From NCBI RefSeq assembly GCF_000156575.1, contig NZ_GG666044.1, positions 485,263 through 549,262 on the forward strand: DNA of 64,000 nucleotides. The letters are read 5' to 3'. The notes beneath the pieces were generated by a model, which had not been told where the DNA came from, did no database searches, and saw only the letters and a program-made list of their open reading frames with translations. This document shows, one piece after another, positions 18,084 through 26,665 of the stretch. This DNA comes from Anaerococcus lactolyticus ATCC 51172. GTDB taxonomy: Bacteria; Bacillota; Clostridia; Tissierellales; Peptoniphilaceae. Within the stretch, counting starts at the first letter, position 1. Each line of letters begins with the position of its first letter. A program made the translations under genes and the position numbers.

Positions 18084-18113
18084 ACCAGGACTGAAAAAAT
18101 GTCCTGGTTTTTT
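18084..18113 (+). terminator. Terminator of the lar operon
   Basis: An 8-bp stem ACCAGGAC/GTCCTGGT (18084-18091 / 18101-18108) running into six T residues, just after the larC stop. Confidence 0.9.
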
Positions 18114-18355
18114 GTGAACATTTTATGAAACATTAATAATCTCTTCGGTCATTCTATTCCCGACTTTATAAGATTCTTCCTTAAATCTCTGCAAGTATAG
18201 GTTCGAAAGGACCTTTACAACCATCCCGAGTAAGTGACCTTACCTAGCGATGAAAAATCTCATAAATTAAGACAAAGCAAAGTAAATTTTTTTAAATACG
18301 ACCTTAGCCCAAAACTTGGTATATAAGTATTAGAATAATACATATGGAGGGATCT

Positions 18356-18559
18356 ATGTTTAAGTACGAATTTATCGACGTCGTCCCAGAAGGAAGTCTT
18401 AAGTAGGGAAAGACCGACACCTTTGAAAGGTGCAAGGATCTTATAAATGAAAAAGCAGGGGAAGGCTGGGAGCTTGTACAGATAATCCCTGTCACAAATG
18501 AAAAATGGTCAGCATATTCCTTTATTAAATACACTATTATTTTTGAGGTGAATTTATAA
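18356..18559 (+). pseudogene. DUF4177-like small protein with in-frame stop
   Basis: From ATG 18356 (ribosome site GGAGG 5 bases upstream) the frame reads MFKYEFIDVVPEGSLK, then TAG at 18404-18406, then GKTDTFERCKDLINEKAGEG, WELVQIIPV and FIKYTIIFEVNL to TAA at 18559. The pattern 'YEF(I/V)...EGWELV(Q)I...Y...FE' is that of DUF4177 proteins (~65 residues, unknown function). A single nonsense change (for example from AAG, GAG or TGG) explains the break, so this looks recently inactivated. The ~240 bases before it show no other gene. Confidence 0.7.
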
Positions 18560-18567
18560 TTTCTTAG

Positions 18568-18595
18568 AGAGCTGAGGGAAAATCTAGCTCTTTTT
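18568..18595 (+). terminator. Weak terminator after the DUF4177 remnant
   Basis: Stem AGAGCT/AGCTCT (18568-18573 / 18586-18591) followed by five T residues, 9 bases after the stop codon. Confidence 0.55.
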
Positions 18596-18670
18596 CCATG
18601 TTTAAAATCAATATAATTTTAATTATTTATTCTTATTATTTATTTGTGTCTTTAGGTTGAAAATTTAAGC

Positions 18671-18697
18671 AAAAAAAGCCAACCCTGAGGCTGGCTT
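18671..18697 (-). terminator. Terminator of ftsH
   Basis: A 9-bp stem AAGCCAACC/GGCTGGCTT with one mismatch (G.U pairing possible) and a 4-base loop, followed on the minus strand by seven T residues, just past the ftsH stop. Confidence 0.85.
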
Positions 18698-18701
18698 GGT
18701 T

Positions 18702-20744
18702 TTACTCATCTTCTTTTGATAAGTCTATAAATCTCTTATTTTCATCTTCCACATTTTTTTCTTCTTCTTTTTCAGTTTTACTTTCATTTTTAACTGATTT
18801 TTCAGAATCTTCTTGTGGTTGATTTTCTTCTTCAGAATTTTCAAGATTTTTTACATCTACATCTGTATTTTCATCGATTTTTTCTTCGCTTACTTCTTTA
18901 TCTTTCTTTCCTTCAAGAATTTCCATGAACTCTTCTCCAGTTATGGTTTCTTCTTTTAGGAGGTAGGCTGAGATTTCGTGGAGTTTGTCGATATTTTCTT
19001 TTAGAATTTCGATAGCTCTATAGTGGGCATCGGCTATGATTTTTGCTACCTTTTGGTCAATCTTGTTGCCTGTGCCGTCTGAGACAATCATGGCTCTTTG
19101 TCCACCAAGGTATCTTCCTTGGATCTGTTCTAACTGCATAAAGTCAAATTCATCGTCCATACCGTAGATTGTGACCATATTTCTTGCCATAGCTGTGGCT
19201 TTTTCTATATCATTTGAAGCACCAGTAGTCTTGGTGTTAAAGATTAGCTCTTCTGCTGCCCTACCACCTGCAAAAGTCACGATTTCGTCGATTAACTCTT
19301 GCTTGGTCATGATATATTTCTCGTCCTTGTCGACTGTCATAGTGTAACCTAAGGCCCCACCAGTTCTTGGAACTATGGTTATCTTTGTAACTGGGGTCTT
19401 GTGGGTTTGAATAGCTGCTACTAGGGCATGGCCAACCTCATGGTAGGCTATGATTTTCTTTTGGTCATCTGATATTACCGCATTTTTCTTTTGCATACCT
19501 GCTATTACTGTTTCGATTGATTCTTCTAGGTCCTCTTGGCTTAGTTTCTTTCTGCCTTCCCTTACAGCCCTCAAAGCACCTTCGTTTACGATATTAGCAA
19601 GGTCTGCACCAGATGTGCCTGCAGTCCTCTTGGCTATTTCTTCATAGTCTATATTTTCTTCTTTTTTAATCTTTTTGGCGTGAACTTTTAGGATATCCTC
19701 ACGACCCTTTAGGTCAGGTAGTTCTACCTGGACTTGCCTATCAAACCTGCCTGGTCTGGTTAGGGCTGGGTCTAGGATTTCTGGCCTATTAGTTGCAGCA
19801 AGAAGAACAACTCCTTCTGCTGCATCAAAACCGTCCATTTCATTTAGTAATTGGTTTAGGGTTTGTTCACGCTCGTCATTACCAGAATATCCAGAAACGT
19901 CACGTTTTTTACCGATCGCGTCGATTTCGTCTATAAAGACTATACATGGGGCCTTTTCCTTGGCTTGTTTGAATAAATCTCTTACCTTAGAAGCTCCCAT
20001 ACCTACGAACATTTCCACAAATTCAGATCCTGAAATGGTGAAAAATGGTACTTTTGCCTCGCCGGCAACAGCTTTGGCAAGGAGGGTCTTACCAGTTCCT
20101 GGAGGACCTACAAGTAGGATTCCCTTTGGTACTCTGGCTCCGATTTCCTTGTATTTGCCTGGATTGTGGAGGAAGTCTACAATTTCTGCCAAACTTTCCT
20201 TGGCTTCTTCTTGGCCTGCTACGTCCTTGAAGGTCTTGCCTGTTTCATTTTCCATATAAATCTTGGCATTCGATTTACCAAAATTCATGAAGTCGGCACC
20301 ACCTCTGCCACCCATGGTCTTTGATAGGGACCTGGATGCGAAATAGAAAATTCCTATTAGGAAGATAAATGGCAACACACTTGTAAGGAAAAGTGACAAG
20401 TATGGATTCATTTTTGTTTCTATTTCCTTGCCGAATTTTAATTTATTGTTGCGTTCTTGAGCCGCAAGCAACCTTTTTGTAAGGTCTGTATCTTCCCATA
20501 AACCTGTTTGGTAAGTCTTTTCAACTCCCTCAACCTTGGCCTTGAAAGTGTATTTTAAGTTATCCTTGCTAACTTCAGTGACCTGATCATTGTCAATCAT
20601 CTCTACAAATTGGCTATAGGACACTTCCTTAGCTCCATCTTGGCTTGAAATAGGGCTGAATACATATGAAAATATGAAATAAATTATTATAGCACCTACC
20701 CAATAATAGAGTAAGGGCCTATTTTTTCTTGGTTTTTGATTCAT
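18702..20744 (-). CDS. ftsH: ATP-dependent zinc metalloprotease FtsH
   Basis: A membrane AAA+ protease that degrades misfolded and regulatory proteins. Two membrane segments (residues ~12-31 and ~115-137) flank an extracytoplasmic loop. The AAA domain has Walker A GPPGTGKT at 213-220, Walker B IVFIDEID at ~268, and arginine-finger segment TRPGRFDR. The zinc site HEVGH is at 435-439. The 680 residues exceed many homologues because of a ~75-residue acidic, disordered-looking C-terminal tail that ends KRFIDLSKEDE. That end resembles the FIDLTGK motif of ParA and ParB in this window. It overlaps marR by 4 bases. Confidence 0.97.
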   Translation of the reverse strand: MNQKPRKNRPLLYYWVGAIIIYFIFSYVFSPISSQDGAKEVSYSQFVEMIDNDQVTEVSKDNLKYTFKAKVEGVEKTYQTGLWEDTDLTKRLLAAQERNNKLKFGKEIETKMNPYLSLFLTSVLPFIFLIGIFYFASRSLSKTMGGRGGADFMNFGKSNAKIYMENETGKTFKDVAGQEEAKESLAEIVDFLHNPGKYKEIGARVPKGILLVGPPGTGKTLLAKAVAGEAKVPFFTISGSEFVEMFVGMGASKVRDLFKQAKEKAPCIVFIDEIDAIGKKRDVSGYSGNDEREQTLNQLLNEMDGFDAAEGVVLLAATNRPEILDPALTRPGRFDRQVQVELPDLKGREDILKVHAKKIKKEENIDYEEIAKRTAGTSGADLANIVNEGALRAVREGRKKLSQEDLEESIETVIAGMQKKNAVISDDQKKIIAYHEVGHALVAAIQTHKTPVTKITIVPRTGGALGYTMTVDKDEKYIMTKQELIDEIVTFAGGRAAEELIFNTKTTGASNDIEKATAMARNMVTIYGMDDEFDFMQLEQIQGRYLGGQRAMIVSDGTGNKIDQKVAKIIADAHYRAIEILKENIDKLHEISAYLLKEETITGEEFMEILEGKKDKEVSEEKIDENTDVDVKNLENSEEENQPQEDSEKSVKNESKTEKEEEKNVEDENKRFIDLSKEDE

Positions 20745-21211
20745 ATAAGTCTCCTTGATATATACTTATCAAGTAATAAGTCAAGTTCTTTTAATTCTTC
20801 TACTATGGTTTCTAAATTTACTTCTACAGCATCGTCTGGGAATTCTTTCCTTATCTTATTGAAATATTCTCCCAAGTCCTTGCTTGCTGTAATACCAGTC
20901 TTGGTCAACCTGACATTAACCACTCTTTCGTCTTCTTCGCTTCTTATCCTATCCACAAAGCCTTTTTTCTCAAGCTTCTTGCAGATGTTAGATATATTTC
21001 CACCTGTTACTCCTATGGCCTTACCAAGATTGCCTATAGATACGTCTTTATCGGATGAATACAGGGCTATTATTATCTTTAACTGTAAAGGTGTAAGGTC
21101 TAATTTATTGGCTGTGTCCTGAAGTAACAAATCTATTTTGTGTGATATTTCTCTAATCATAGAGAAAATAGTATTGTTAAATTCAAAAAAGTTTATGTGT
21201 TTATCTGGCAT
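20741..21211 (-). CDS. MarR family transcriptional regulator
   Basis: A winged-helix regulator of ~156 residues. It has dimerisation helices at both ends and a central DNA-binding domain: DLTPLQLKIIIALYSSDKDV, then SIGNLGKAIGVTGGNISNIC as recognition helix-turn-helix (~residues 60-85), and the wing KGFVDRIRSEEDERVVNVRL with the conserved DxR. I choose ATG 21211 (GGAGG five bases upstream) over GTG 21217. Its end overlaps the ftsH start, so it probably controls its own operon including ftsH. The ligand is unknown. Confidence 0.9.
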   Translation of the reverse strand: MPDKHINFFEFNNTIFSMIREISHKIDLLLQDTANKLDLTPLQLKIIIALYSSDKDVSIGNLGKAIGVTGGNISNICKKLEKKGFVDRIRSEEDERVVNVRLTKTGITASKDLGEYFNKIRKEFPDDAVEVNLETIVEELKELDLLLDKYISRRLI

Positions 21212-21298
21212 AGCCACCTCCTATTTACTATATTATTTTACATATCTTAAATTTAATTTCAATATAAATAGCTATATTTTACACATATTATATTTTTA

Positions 21299-22159
21299 TC
21301 AATTGTTTTTAGATAGGTAACTAGCTGCACTCAAAGCTGCGACCTGGCCTTCGCCAACAGCTTTCATTATCTGATATGGCTTGCCTGTGATATCTCCAGC
21401 CGCAAAAAGTCCCTTGATTGATGTTGATAAGTCCCTTGCTACTTGAATGTGGTTTCCTTCCATTTTTATACCTGGCACCAATCTTTCTGGCTTGGACGAA
21501 TCTTTTTCTATAAAAAAACCATCAGCTATTATCTCTTTGCCAGATTTAAAAATTAGTTTCTCGGCTCTTTTTTCACCATCAAAGCCAATAGGAATTTCTC
21601 CCTCAATCACTTCTATACCTGAATTTAGGGAAACTTCCTTGCCTGTCATGTTTACAAATACCAAACTTCCCACAATCTCTGAAGTGAAGTTTGCTTCACC
21701 TACTGCTTCGTCATTATATCCTATAACTACGACCTTCTTTCCCCTATAGAGGGCAGCATCGCAAGTTGCGCAATAATTTACTCCCTTAGCAAAAAACTTA
21801 TCTTCATTAAGCAAGTCTTTTTTTAGTTCTATGCCTGTTGCCATTATCACAGACCTTGCTTCTAGCATTTCGCTTTCATTTTCGATTTCTATAGCGAAAA
21901 AATCTCCCATAGCATAAATAGTTTTAACCTTTCTGCTATCCCTTTTAATTTCAAAACCTTCTATGGAATTTTTGAAATTTTCATTCAGGTCAGAGCCTGT
22001 AATATCTTTAAAACCCAAATAATTAGCGATTTTCTTAGTTTTAACAAGTTTTTCGGAATCTTTTCCAAAAATTATTACCGACTTATTTCTTATTTTAGAA
22101 TTTAAAGCGGCGCTAAGTCCTGCGGGACCTGCGCCGATTATTGCAATATCATAGGTCAT
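21299..22159 (-). CDS. trxB: Thioredoxin reductase-like flavoprotein without NAD(P)H motifs
   Basis: An FAD enzyme that should reduce the adjacent thioredoxin. The FAD motif GAGPAGLSAA is at residues 9-18, the redox pair C130-A-T-C133, and the C-terminal GLFAAGDITGKPYQIMKAVGEG binds FAD. Two motifs normally used for NADPH are degenerate. The GGGDSA loop reads GYNDEA (~147-152), and no HRRxxxR segment follows. The protein is 286 residues, shorter than NADPH types (~305-320). These features match ferredoxin-dependent or other pyridine-nucleotide-independent thioredoxin reductases of clostridia. Its ATG overlaps the trxA stop. Confidence 0.88.
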   Translation of the reverse strand: MTYDIAIIGAGPAGLSAALNSKIRNKSVIIFGKDSEKLVKTKKIANYLGFKDITGSDLNENFKNSIEGFEIKRDSRKVKTIYAMGDFFAIEIENESEMLEARSVIMATGIELKKDLLNEDKFFAKGVNYCATCDAALYRGKKVVVIGYNDEAVGEANFTSEIVGSLVFVNMTGKEVSLNSGIEVIEGEIPIGFDGEKRAEKLIFKSGKEIIADGFFIEKDSSKPERLVPGIKMEGNHIQVARDLSTSIKGLFAAGDITGKPYQIMKAVGEGQVAALSAASYLSKNN

Positions 22160-22467
22160 TAGAGATATTTTGCCATTTCCTCTACAAGAGCTTCCTTAGG
22201 ATGGAAGCCTATTAGGTTTCCTTTTAAAACTCCATCTTTAAATATTAGGAGAGATGGCACTGCATTTATATTATATTGGGCTGCAATCTCGTTTGACTCA
22301 TCCACATCTACTGTATAAATGTTATAGTCAACTTCGCCTGCTAATTGGTCTAGGATTGGCGCTTGCATCTTGCATGGCCCACACCAAGTTGCAGAAAAAT
22401 CTACTAGAGAGAGTCCTGTTCCGTTTTCTACCTTTTCTCTAAATTCAAATGTATCTAATTTTTGCAT
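22159..22467 (-). CDS. trxA: Thioredoxin
   Basis: A 102-residue single-domain thioredoxin with the classic active site W-C29-G-P-C32-K. The cis-proline segment is NAVPSLLIFKDG and the C-terminal helix is intact. It donates electrons to ribonucleotide reductase and other disulphide enzymes and is re-reduced by the flavoprotein encoded immediately downstream (TAATG overlap). It lies 17 bases after the PII-like gene, so it may share a transcript with the PII/DUF1538 pair. Confidence 0.95.
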   Translation of the reverse strand: MQKLDTFEFREKVENGTGLSLVDFSATWCGPCKMQAPILDQLAGEVDYNIYTVDVDESNEIAAQYNINAVPSLLIFKDGVLKGNLIGFHPKEALVEEMAKYL

Positions 22468-22484
22468 ATATGCTCCTTAATTTT

Positions 22485-23084
22485 TTAATTGTCGCTTTGT
22501 TCTACCAGACCAGCTACATGATTAACTGGTAGTGAATATATTATACCCTTTCCTTGGCTTGCTAAATCCATCTGATCATAAATTTCTTGGCGAATTTTTT
22601 CGGCTAGGTCTTTTTTTACAAGCATAATTACCAAATCTTTTTCTGGTTCTATATTCATTGACAAAAATAACTTGCTTTTAACTGCCTCTCCTGACCCCCT
22701 GCCGTGGATAACTGTTGCACCCCTAGCACCATGGTCTTGGGCAATGTGGATGGCTTTTTGGCCTTGGTGTCTGTCGACAATTACATACAAACAAACATAC
22801 TCCATTTTATTTTCTCCCTCTAATGATGTTGAAAAAGCCACAGCCGAATTAACTGCTGCTAGTTTTTCAGAAATTTCTTCTATTATCTTCTTTACAGATT
22901 CTTCTTCAATAAGAGCTGTAACTATTTCTTTTTTTGTCTTATCTATAGCAAGGGCATTTAGAATTTCACTTGGCGCCGAGCCTTCTCCGTAAAAACAACC
23001 AATAGCTGTTGCCCCGTCGTTTTTGAGGATTTTCATAAACTTAGAGCCCTTACCCCTAGGTAGGATTATTCTTAATAATTGCAT
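22485..23084 (-). CDS. Tandem PII-like signalling protein
   Basis: A 199-residue protein that appears to contain two PII-like ferredoxin folds. The first is residues ~1-95 (MQLLRIILPRGKGSKFMKIL ... VTALIEEESVKKIIEEISEKL) and the second ~105-199, which has the conserved GQKAIHIAQDHGARGATVIHGRGSG and KDLVIMLVKKDLAEKIRQEI typical of the P-II family. PII proteins are trimeric sensors of nucleotides and 2-oxoglutarate that bind and gate transporters. Its start overlaps the stop of the DUF1538 membrane protein gene, so it is likely that transporter's regulator. No amtB or glnA is near. Confidence 0.82.
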   Translation of the reverse strand: MQLLRIILPRGKGSKFMKILKNDGATAIGCFYGEGSAPSEILNALAIDKTKKEIVTALIEEESVKKIIEEISEKLAAVNSAVAFSTSLEGENKMEYVCLYVIVDRHQGQKAIHIAQDHGARGATVIHGRGSGEAVKSKLFLSMNIEPEKDLVIMLVKKDLAEKIRQEIYDQMDLASQGKGIIYSLPVNHVAGLVEQSDN

Positions 23085-24475
23085 TATCTTGCCCCCTTAT
23101 ACAAATTGCCCATTATCATAATGGTTAAAACTGGCATCATGGCTACAAAGGATATTACTCCAAAACCATCGGCAATATTTCCAGCAACCCCCTGGCAGAA
23201 AGCTAGGATAAAAGTCGCAGTCATAGGCCCTGATGCAACTCCACCTGAGTCAAAGGCAATGCCCACAAAAATTTGATCAACCCTCCTAGAAAGGATAAGG
23301 GAAATCAAAAATCCTGGCACAATTAGCATCCAAAGAGCAAAACCTTCTATCCTTATCCTGAAAATCGCAAGCATTACTGCAAAGGCGACTCCTATTGAAA
23401 GGGCGGTTAGGATATTTTTCCTTGGAATTGAGCCACCGGTCACGTCTTCTACCTGTTCAGATAAAACAGCCACAGCTGGTTCTGCCAAGACAACAAGAAG
23501 TCCAAGGACAAAGCCAATCAGTGGCAAAAATTTACTATCAGCTAGACCTTCGCCCATCACTCTAGCGAGTTCCATAAATCCACCTTCAACGCTAGTTAGG
23601 AAAATAATTAGGCCGATATAGGTATAGATAAGACCCAGAGTAATTGACTTTAACTCATCTTTTTCTGTCTTGAAATAAAGATGATTCATTATATAAAATA
23701 CAAGGGCAATTGGCACTATGGCAAAGGTTGAGTTAATAAAGCCTGACATAAGTGGGGTATGGGCTACTTCTTCTGCCACAATTTCTCCGCCTCCACCCTT
23801 AAATAGGCTCATCAATAAACCTGCGAGTATTGGTCCTGTTGAGGCAAGCCCTACTAGGCCAAAGGAATCATCTTCGCTCTTTTCTCCCTTAAGGTTTGCA
23901 ACCCCAAGCCCCAAAGCTATTATAAAAGGAGTAGTCATAGCTCCTGTAGTAGCCCCTGAGGCATCGAAGGCTATGGCGTGGCCCATTTCTTCTGTAAAAA
24001 TCATAAGAATAAATACCAATCCATAAATCACACACATCATAGTAGAAAGGCTTATATCCTTAAAAATCCTAAAAAGTCCAGCAGAAATCATAATTCCAAC
24101 TCCAAGGGAAATAATCATTACAATAACCTGGGCAGGGATACCTATGGCAGATGTTACCTCACCTGCAAGTATTAAAAGGTCTGGCTCTGCAATTGAAATT
24201 GTAAAACCGATAAAAACTCCAAAAACAATTACCTTTATTAGCTTATCAAACCTTCCAAGAAATTCTCCCATCATAGATCCGATTTCAGATACAGAGATTT
24301 CTACACCTGTGAGAAAAACTCCAAGCCCCACGATTACCCCGACACATCCTAAAAAGAAATTGACTAGGAGTCCATTTTCAACCCCTACAAAAAAATTTAA
24401 AATTACTACTAAAATCGCAATGGGTATTACGGACTTAGACGTATTTTTAATTTCGTCTAAAAAAATAATGATCAC
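23084..24475 (-). CDS. DUF1538 membrane protein (putative transporter)
   Basis: A 463-residue membrane protein with ~12 hydrophobic segments. The halves are related: ILNFFVGVENGLLVNFFLGC, GLGVFLTGVEISVSEIG and FDASGATTGAMTTPFIIALGLG in the first correspond to GLIIFLTSVEGGFMELARVMG and FDSGGVASGPMTATFILAFCQG in the second. This inverted or direct duplication and the (A/S)GxxTGxMTxPF motif are typical of DUF1538 (PF07556). The start is GTG 24475 behind GGAAGAAG. Substrate unknown; pairing with PII suggests a nutrient or ion transporter. A pta terminator ends only ~23 bases upstream. Confidence 0.85.
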   Translation of the reverse strand: MIIIFLDEIKNTSKSVIPIAILVVILNFFVGVENGLLVNFFLGCVGVIVGLGVFLTGVEISVSEIGSMMGEFLGRFDKLIKVIVFGVFIGFTISIAEPDLLILAGEVTSAIGIPAQVIVMIISLGVGIMISAGLFRIFKDISLSTMMCVIYGLVFILMIFTEEMGHAIAFDASGATTGAMTTPFIIALGLGVANLKGEKSEDDSFGLVGLASTGPILAGLLMSLFKGGGGEIVAEEVAHTPLMSGFINSTFAIVPIALVFYIMNHLYFKTEKDELKSITLGLIYTYIGLIIFLTSVEGGFMELARVMGEGLADSKFLPLIGFVLGLLVVLAEPAVAVLSEQVEDVTGGSIPRKNILTALSIGVAFAVMLAIFRIRIEGFALWMLIVPGFLISLILSRRVDQIFVGIAFDSGGVASGPMTATFILAFCQGVAGNIADGFGVISFVAMMPVLTIMIMGNLYKGAR

Positions 24476-24497
24476 CTTCTTCCTTAAAAAATTTCAT

Positions 24498-24525
24498 AAA
24501 AAAAGAGCAACCAAAATGATTGCCC
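24498..24525 (-). terminator. Terminator of pta
   Basis: Stem GAGCAA/TTGCCC (one G.U pair; 24505-24510 / 24520-24525) followed on the minus strand by seven T residues. It lies between pta and the DUF1538 gene. Confidence 0.75.
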
Positions 24526-24537
24526 TTAAATATTTAC

Positions 24538-25557
24538 TTATTTATTAGCTGCTTCAGCCGCTTCTCTAGCTCTTTCTGCTGCTTGCATGGCTGTGATGAT
24601 AGCTATTTCATACACATCTTGAGCTGAACAACCTCTTGAAAGGTCGTTAACTGGTGCATTTAATCCTTGGAGTATTGGTCCTAGGGCCTTGTAACCACCA
24701 AGTCTTTGAGCTATCTTATAGCCGATGTTACCTGCTTGTAGGTCTGGGAAGATAAATACATTGCACTTGCCAGCTACATCAGATTCAGGAGCTTTATTTT
24801 TTGCTGTTTCTGGATCAATGGCTGCGTCGAATTGGATTTCACCAACTATTTTCATATCTGGATTTATATCCTTAGCAATAGCTGTTGCCCTGGCTACCTT
24901 AGTTGCAAGGTCGTGGTGAGCAGAGCCATGTGTTGAGAATGATAGCATAGCTACATATGGATCAAGACCAAATGTTTTTGCTGTATGAGCTGTTTCTACT
25001 GCTACTTCTGCAAGCTCATCTGCTTCTAGGGTGATATTTACTGCTGTGTCTGCAAATACTAGTTGTTCACCATTTGGTCCTAACATTACCATAACACCAG
25101 ATACTCTCTTTCTACCTGGAATTGTTCTTATAATTTGTAGGGCAGGTCTAATTGTATCTGCTGTTGTATGGATAGCACCAGAAACAAGTCCGTCTGCATA
25201 ACCAAGTTTTACTAGCATAACGCCAAAGTAGTTTAGGTCTCTCTTTAGGATAAATTCTGCTTCATCTCTGTCGATTTTGCCTTTTCTAATTTCTGCAAAG
25301 GCATCAACCATGTCTTCAAATTGTTCAAAAGTTTCTGGATTTAAAATTTTAATTGCAGAAATACTTTTTCCTAATTTATTTGCTGTTTTTTGGATTTCAC
25401 CTTGGTCCCCTAAGACAAGTGGCTTAATAAGTCCCTCTTCTTGGTGCCTAATAGCTGCCTCTAATACTCTAGGGTCATTACCTTCTGGTAAGACTATGGT
25501 AAGGTTTTTTCCTTTTATTATGTTAATAGCTTCTTCTAGAATTCCAATTCTTGCCAT
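24538..25557 (-). CDS. pta: Phosphate acetyltransferase
   Basis: Pta converts acetyl-CoA and phosphate to acetyl phosphate, which with acetate kinase gives ATP during fermentation. The 339-residue, single-domain form has the conserved segments LPEGNDPRVLEAA (~22-34), YFGVMLVKLGYADGLVSGAIHTTADTIRPALQII in pieces, SFSTHGSA, and FPDLQAGNIGYKIAQRLGG near the C-terminus. It stands alone with its own terminator; ackA is not in the window. Confidence 0.97.
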   Translation of the reverse strand: MARIGILEEAINIIKGKNLTIVLPEGNDPRVLEAAIRHQEEGLIKPLVLGDQGEIQKTANKLGKSISAIKILNPETFEQFEDMVDAFAEIRKGKIDRDEAEFILKRDLNYFGVMLVKLGYADGLVSGAIHTTADTIRPALQIIRTIPGRKRVSGVMVMLGPNGEQLVFADTAVNITLEADELAEVAVETAHTAKTFGLDPYVAMLSFSTHGSAHHDLATKVARATAIAKDINPDMKIVGEIQFDAAIDPETAKNKAPESDVAGKCNVFIFPDLQAGNIGYKIAQRLGGYKALGPILQGLNAPVNDLSRGCSAQDVYEIAIITAMQAAERAREAAEAANK

Positions 25558-25631
25558 TAAATCCTCCTTGTTTTTTAACTACTTTTATTATATTGTAAAT
25601 CTCAATTAAAGCTAGCTTTATTTGCAAATTT

Positions 25632-26105
25632 TTATCTTTTTGCTTTATTAAGAGCCTTGGTCTCTGCTTCAGATAATTCACCCTTGCATGCCCCATTTAC
25701 AATCTCTTTGAGGTAAACATTTGCTCCGTCATCTCCGTATAGACTTGTAAGGATAATTCCGTTATGGAAATTATCTAGCATACAAAGAGCAAAGGATAGT
25801 TCACGGCTCTGACCTTCAAAGGCATCAAAATGAACAACAGCCATATTTGACACAGCTCCCATGGTTGTATCCTTAGCATCTGCTGCAGTTTTGTTTATAT
25901 TTCTTAGCTCCTTGTGGGAGGATTCTATCTGATCATTTAAGTTGTTTAACAATTCTTCAATATTTACATCTGGGTCATTGCCCCTTAGTAAATGGTCATA
26001 TCTTTGCTTTTGCCTACGTGTTCTGTCTTGAAGACTTTTTAACATCGCAAATTGCAAGATTACTATGAGGGCCAACAAGCCCAATCCTACATATATTCCA
26101 GTCAA
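25632..26105 (-). CDS. DUF4446 family protein
   Basis: A 157-residue protein with one N-terminal membrane anchor (residues ~4-22, YVGLGLLALIVILQFAML). A coiled-coil segment follows, then the conserved DUF4446 block MAVVHFDAFEGQSRELSFAL and DNFHNGIILTSLY. Function unknown. This family commonly lies beside parAB in Bacillota, as here. It overlaps the cyclodeaminase-like gene by 4 bases. Confidence 0.88.
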   Translation of the reverse strand: MTGIYVGLGLLALIVILQFAMLKSLQDRTRRQKQRYDHLLRGNDPDVNIEELLNNLNDQIESSHKELRNINKTAADAKDTTMGAVSNMAVVHFDAFEGQSRELSFALCMLDNFHNGIILTSLYGDDGANVYLKEIVNGACKGELSEAETKALNKAKR

Positions 26106-26665
26106 GCTTTCCTTCTTTCTATAATATTCCTATTATTTTGATATAATCTATAAGCTTCATCTAAAACTTCCCCTATATTATACTTATAGTTTGTTTCATT
26201 TAAATTTGCCTTTAGGGTAGGCTCAGATGATTTTATTGAGTTGTAAATTAACTCATTAGCTATCTCTCCGTCAGCTAAGGTTGATGCCTTGCCGTACTTT
26301 AGAAAAAAACTTAATACTTCCAAAGCCTTAAGGGCAAGAGTATTTAACCTTATCTGGGGTTTTGACGCATCTACATAAAACTTCTCATCTATTGGCGCCT
26401 TCGTTTTATATTGGTCTATCAAAAGATTTGCATAGTAGATATCATCGTCAGCACACTTAGTCAACAAATCCGAGATTTCTTCCATGACCTTGCGATTTTC
26501 CTTCGCCTTTTCCTCAAGGTCTCCCCAATTATTTTTATCCATCATAAGACCTAAGTTTACTGCAAGATTTGCTGTCAGAATTACAATAGCGCCCCCACCT
26601 GGTTTGGCATGGACCTTTCGCGTTTCTTCTATGAGTTCTCCCACCCTTAGGTCATTAATCTTCAT
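26102..26665 (-). CDS. Cyclodeaminase/cyclohydrolase family protein
   Basis: A 187-residue all-helical protein matching the FTCD_C (PF04961) family, which includes formiminotetrahydrofolate cyclodeaminase and methenyl-THF cyclohydrolase FchA. The diagnostic PGGGA loop appears at residues ~22-26 (VHAKPGGGAIVIL). It is shorter than FchA (~208), and the precise reaction cannot be assigned. It overlaps parB by 11 bases and DUF4446 by 4. Confidence 0.78.
   Translation of the reverse strand: MKINDLRVGELIEETRKVHAKPGGGAIVILTANLAVNLGLMMDKNNWGDLEEKAKENRKVMEEISDLLTKCADDDIYYANLLIDQYKTKAPIDEKFYVDASKPQIRLNTLALKALEVLSFFLKYGKASTLADGEIANELIYNSIKSSEPTLKANLNETNYKYNIGEVLDEAYRLYQNNRNIIERRKA

Noticed and set aside
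18180..18240. tRNA-like GGTTCGAA sequence
   Set aside because: No cloverleaf with acceptor and anticodon arms can be formed around it.
18404..18406. TAG read as an amino acid (recoding)
   Set aside because: No recoding signal is visible, and a simple nonsense mutation explains the break better.
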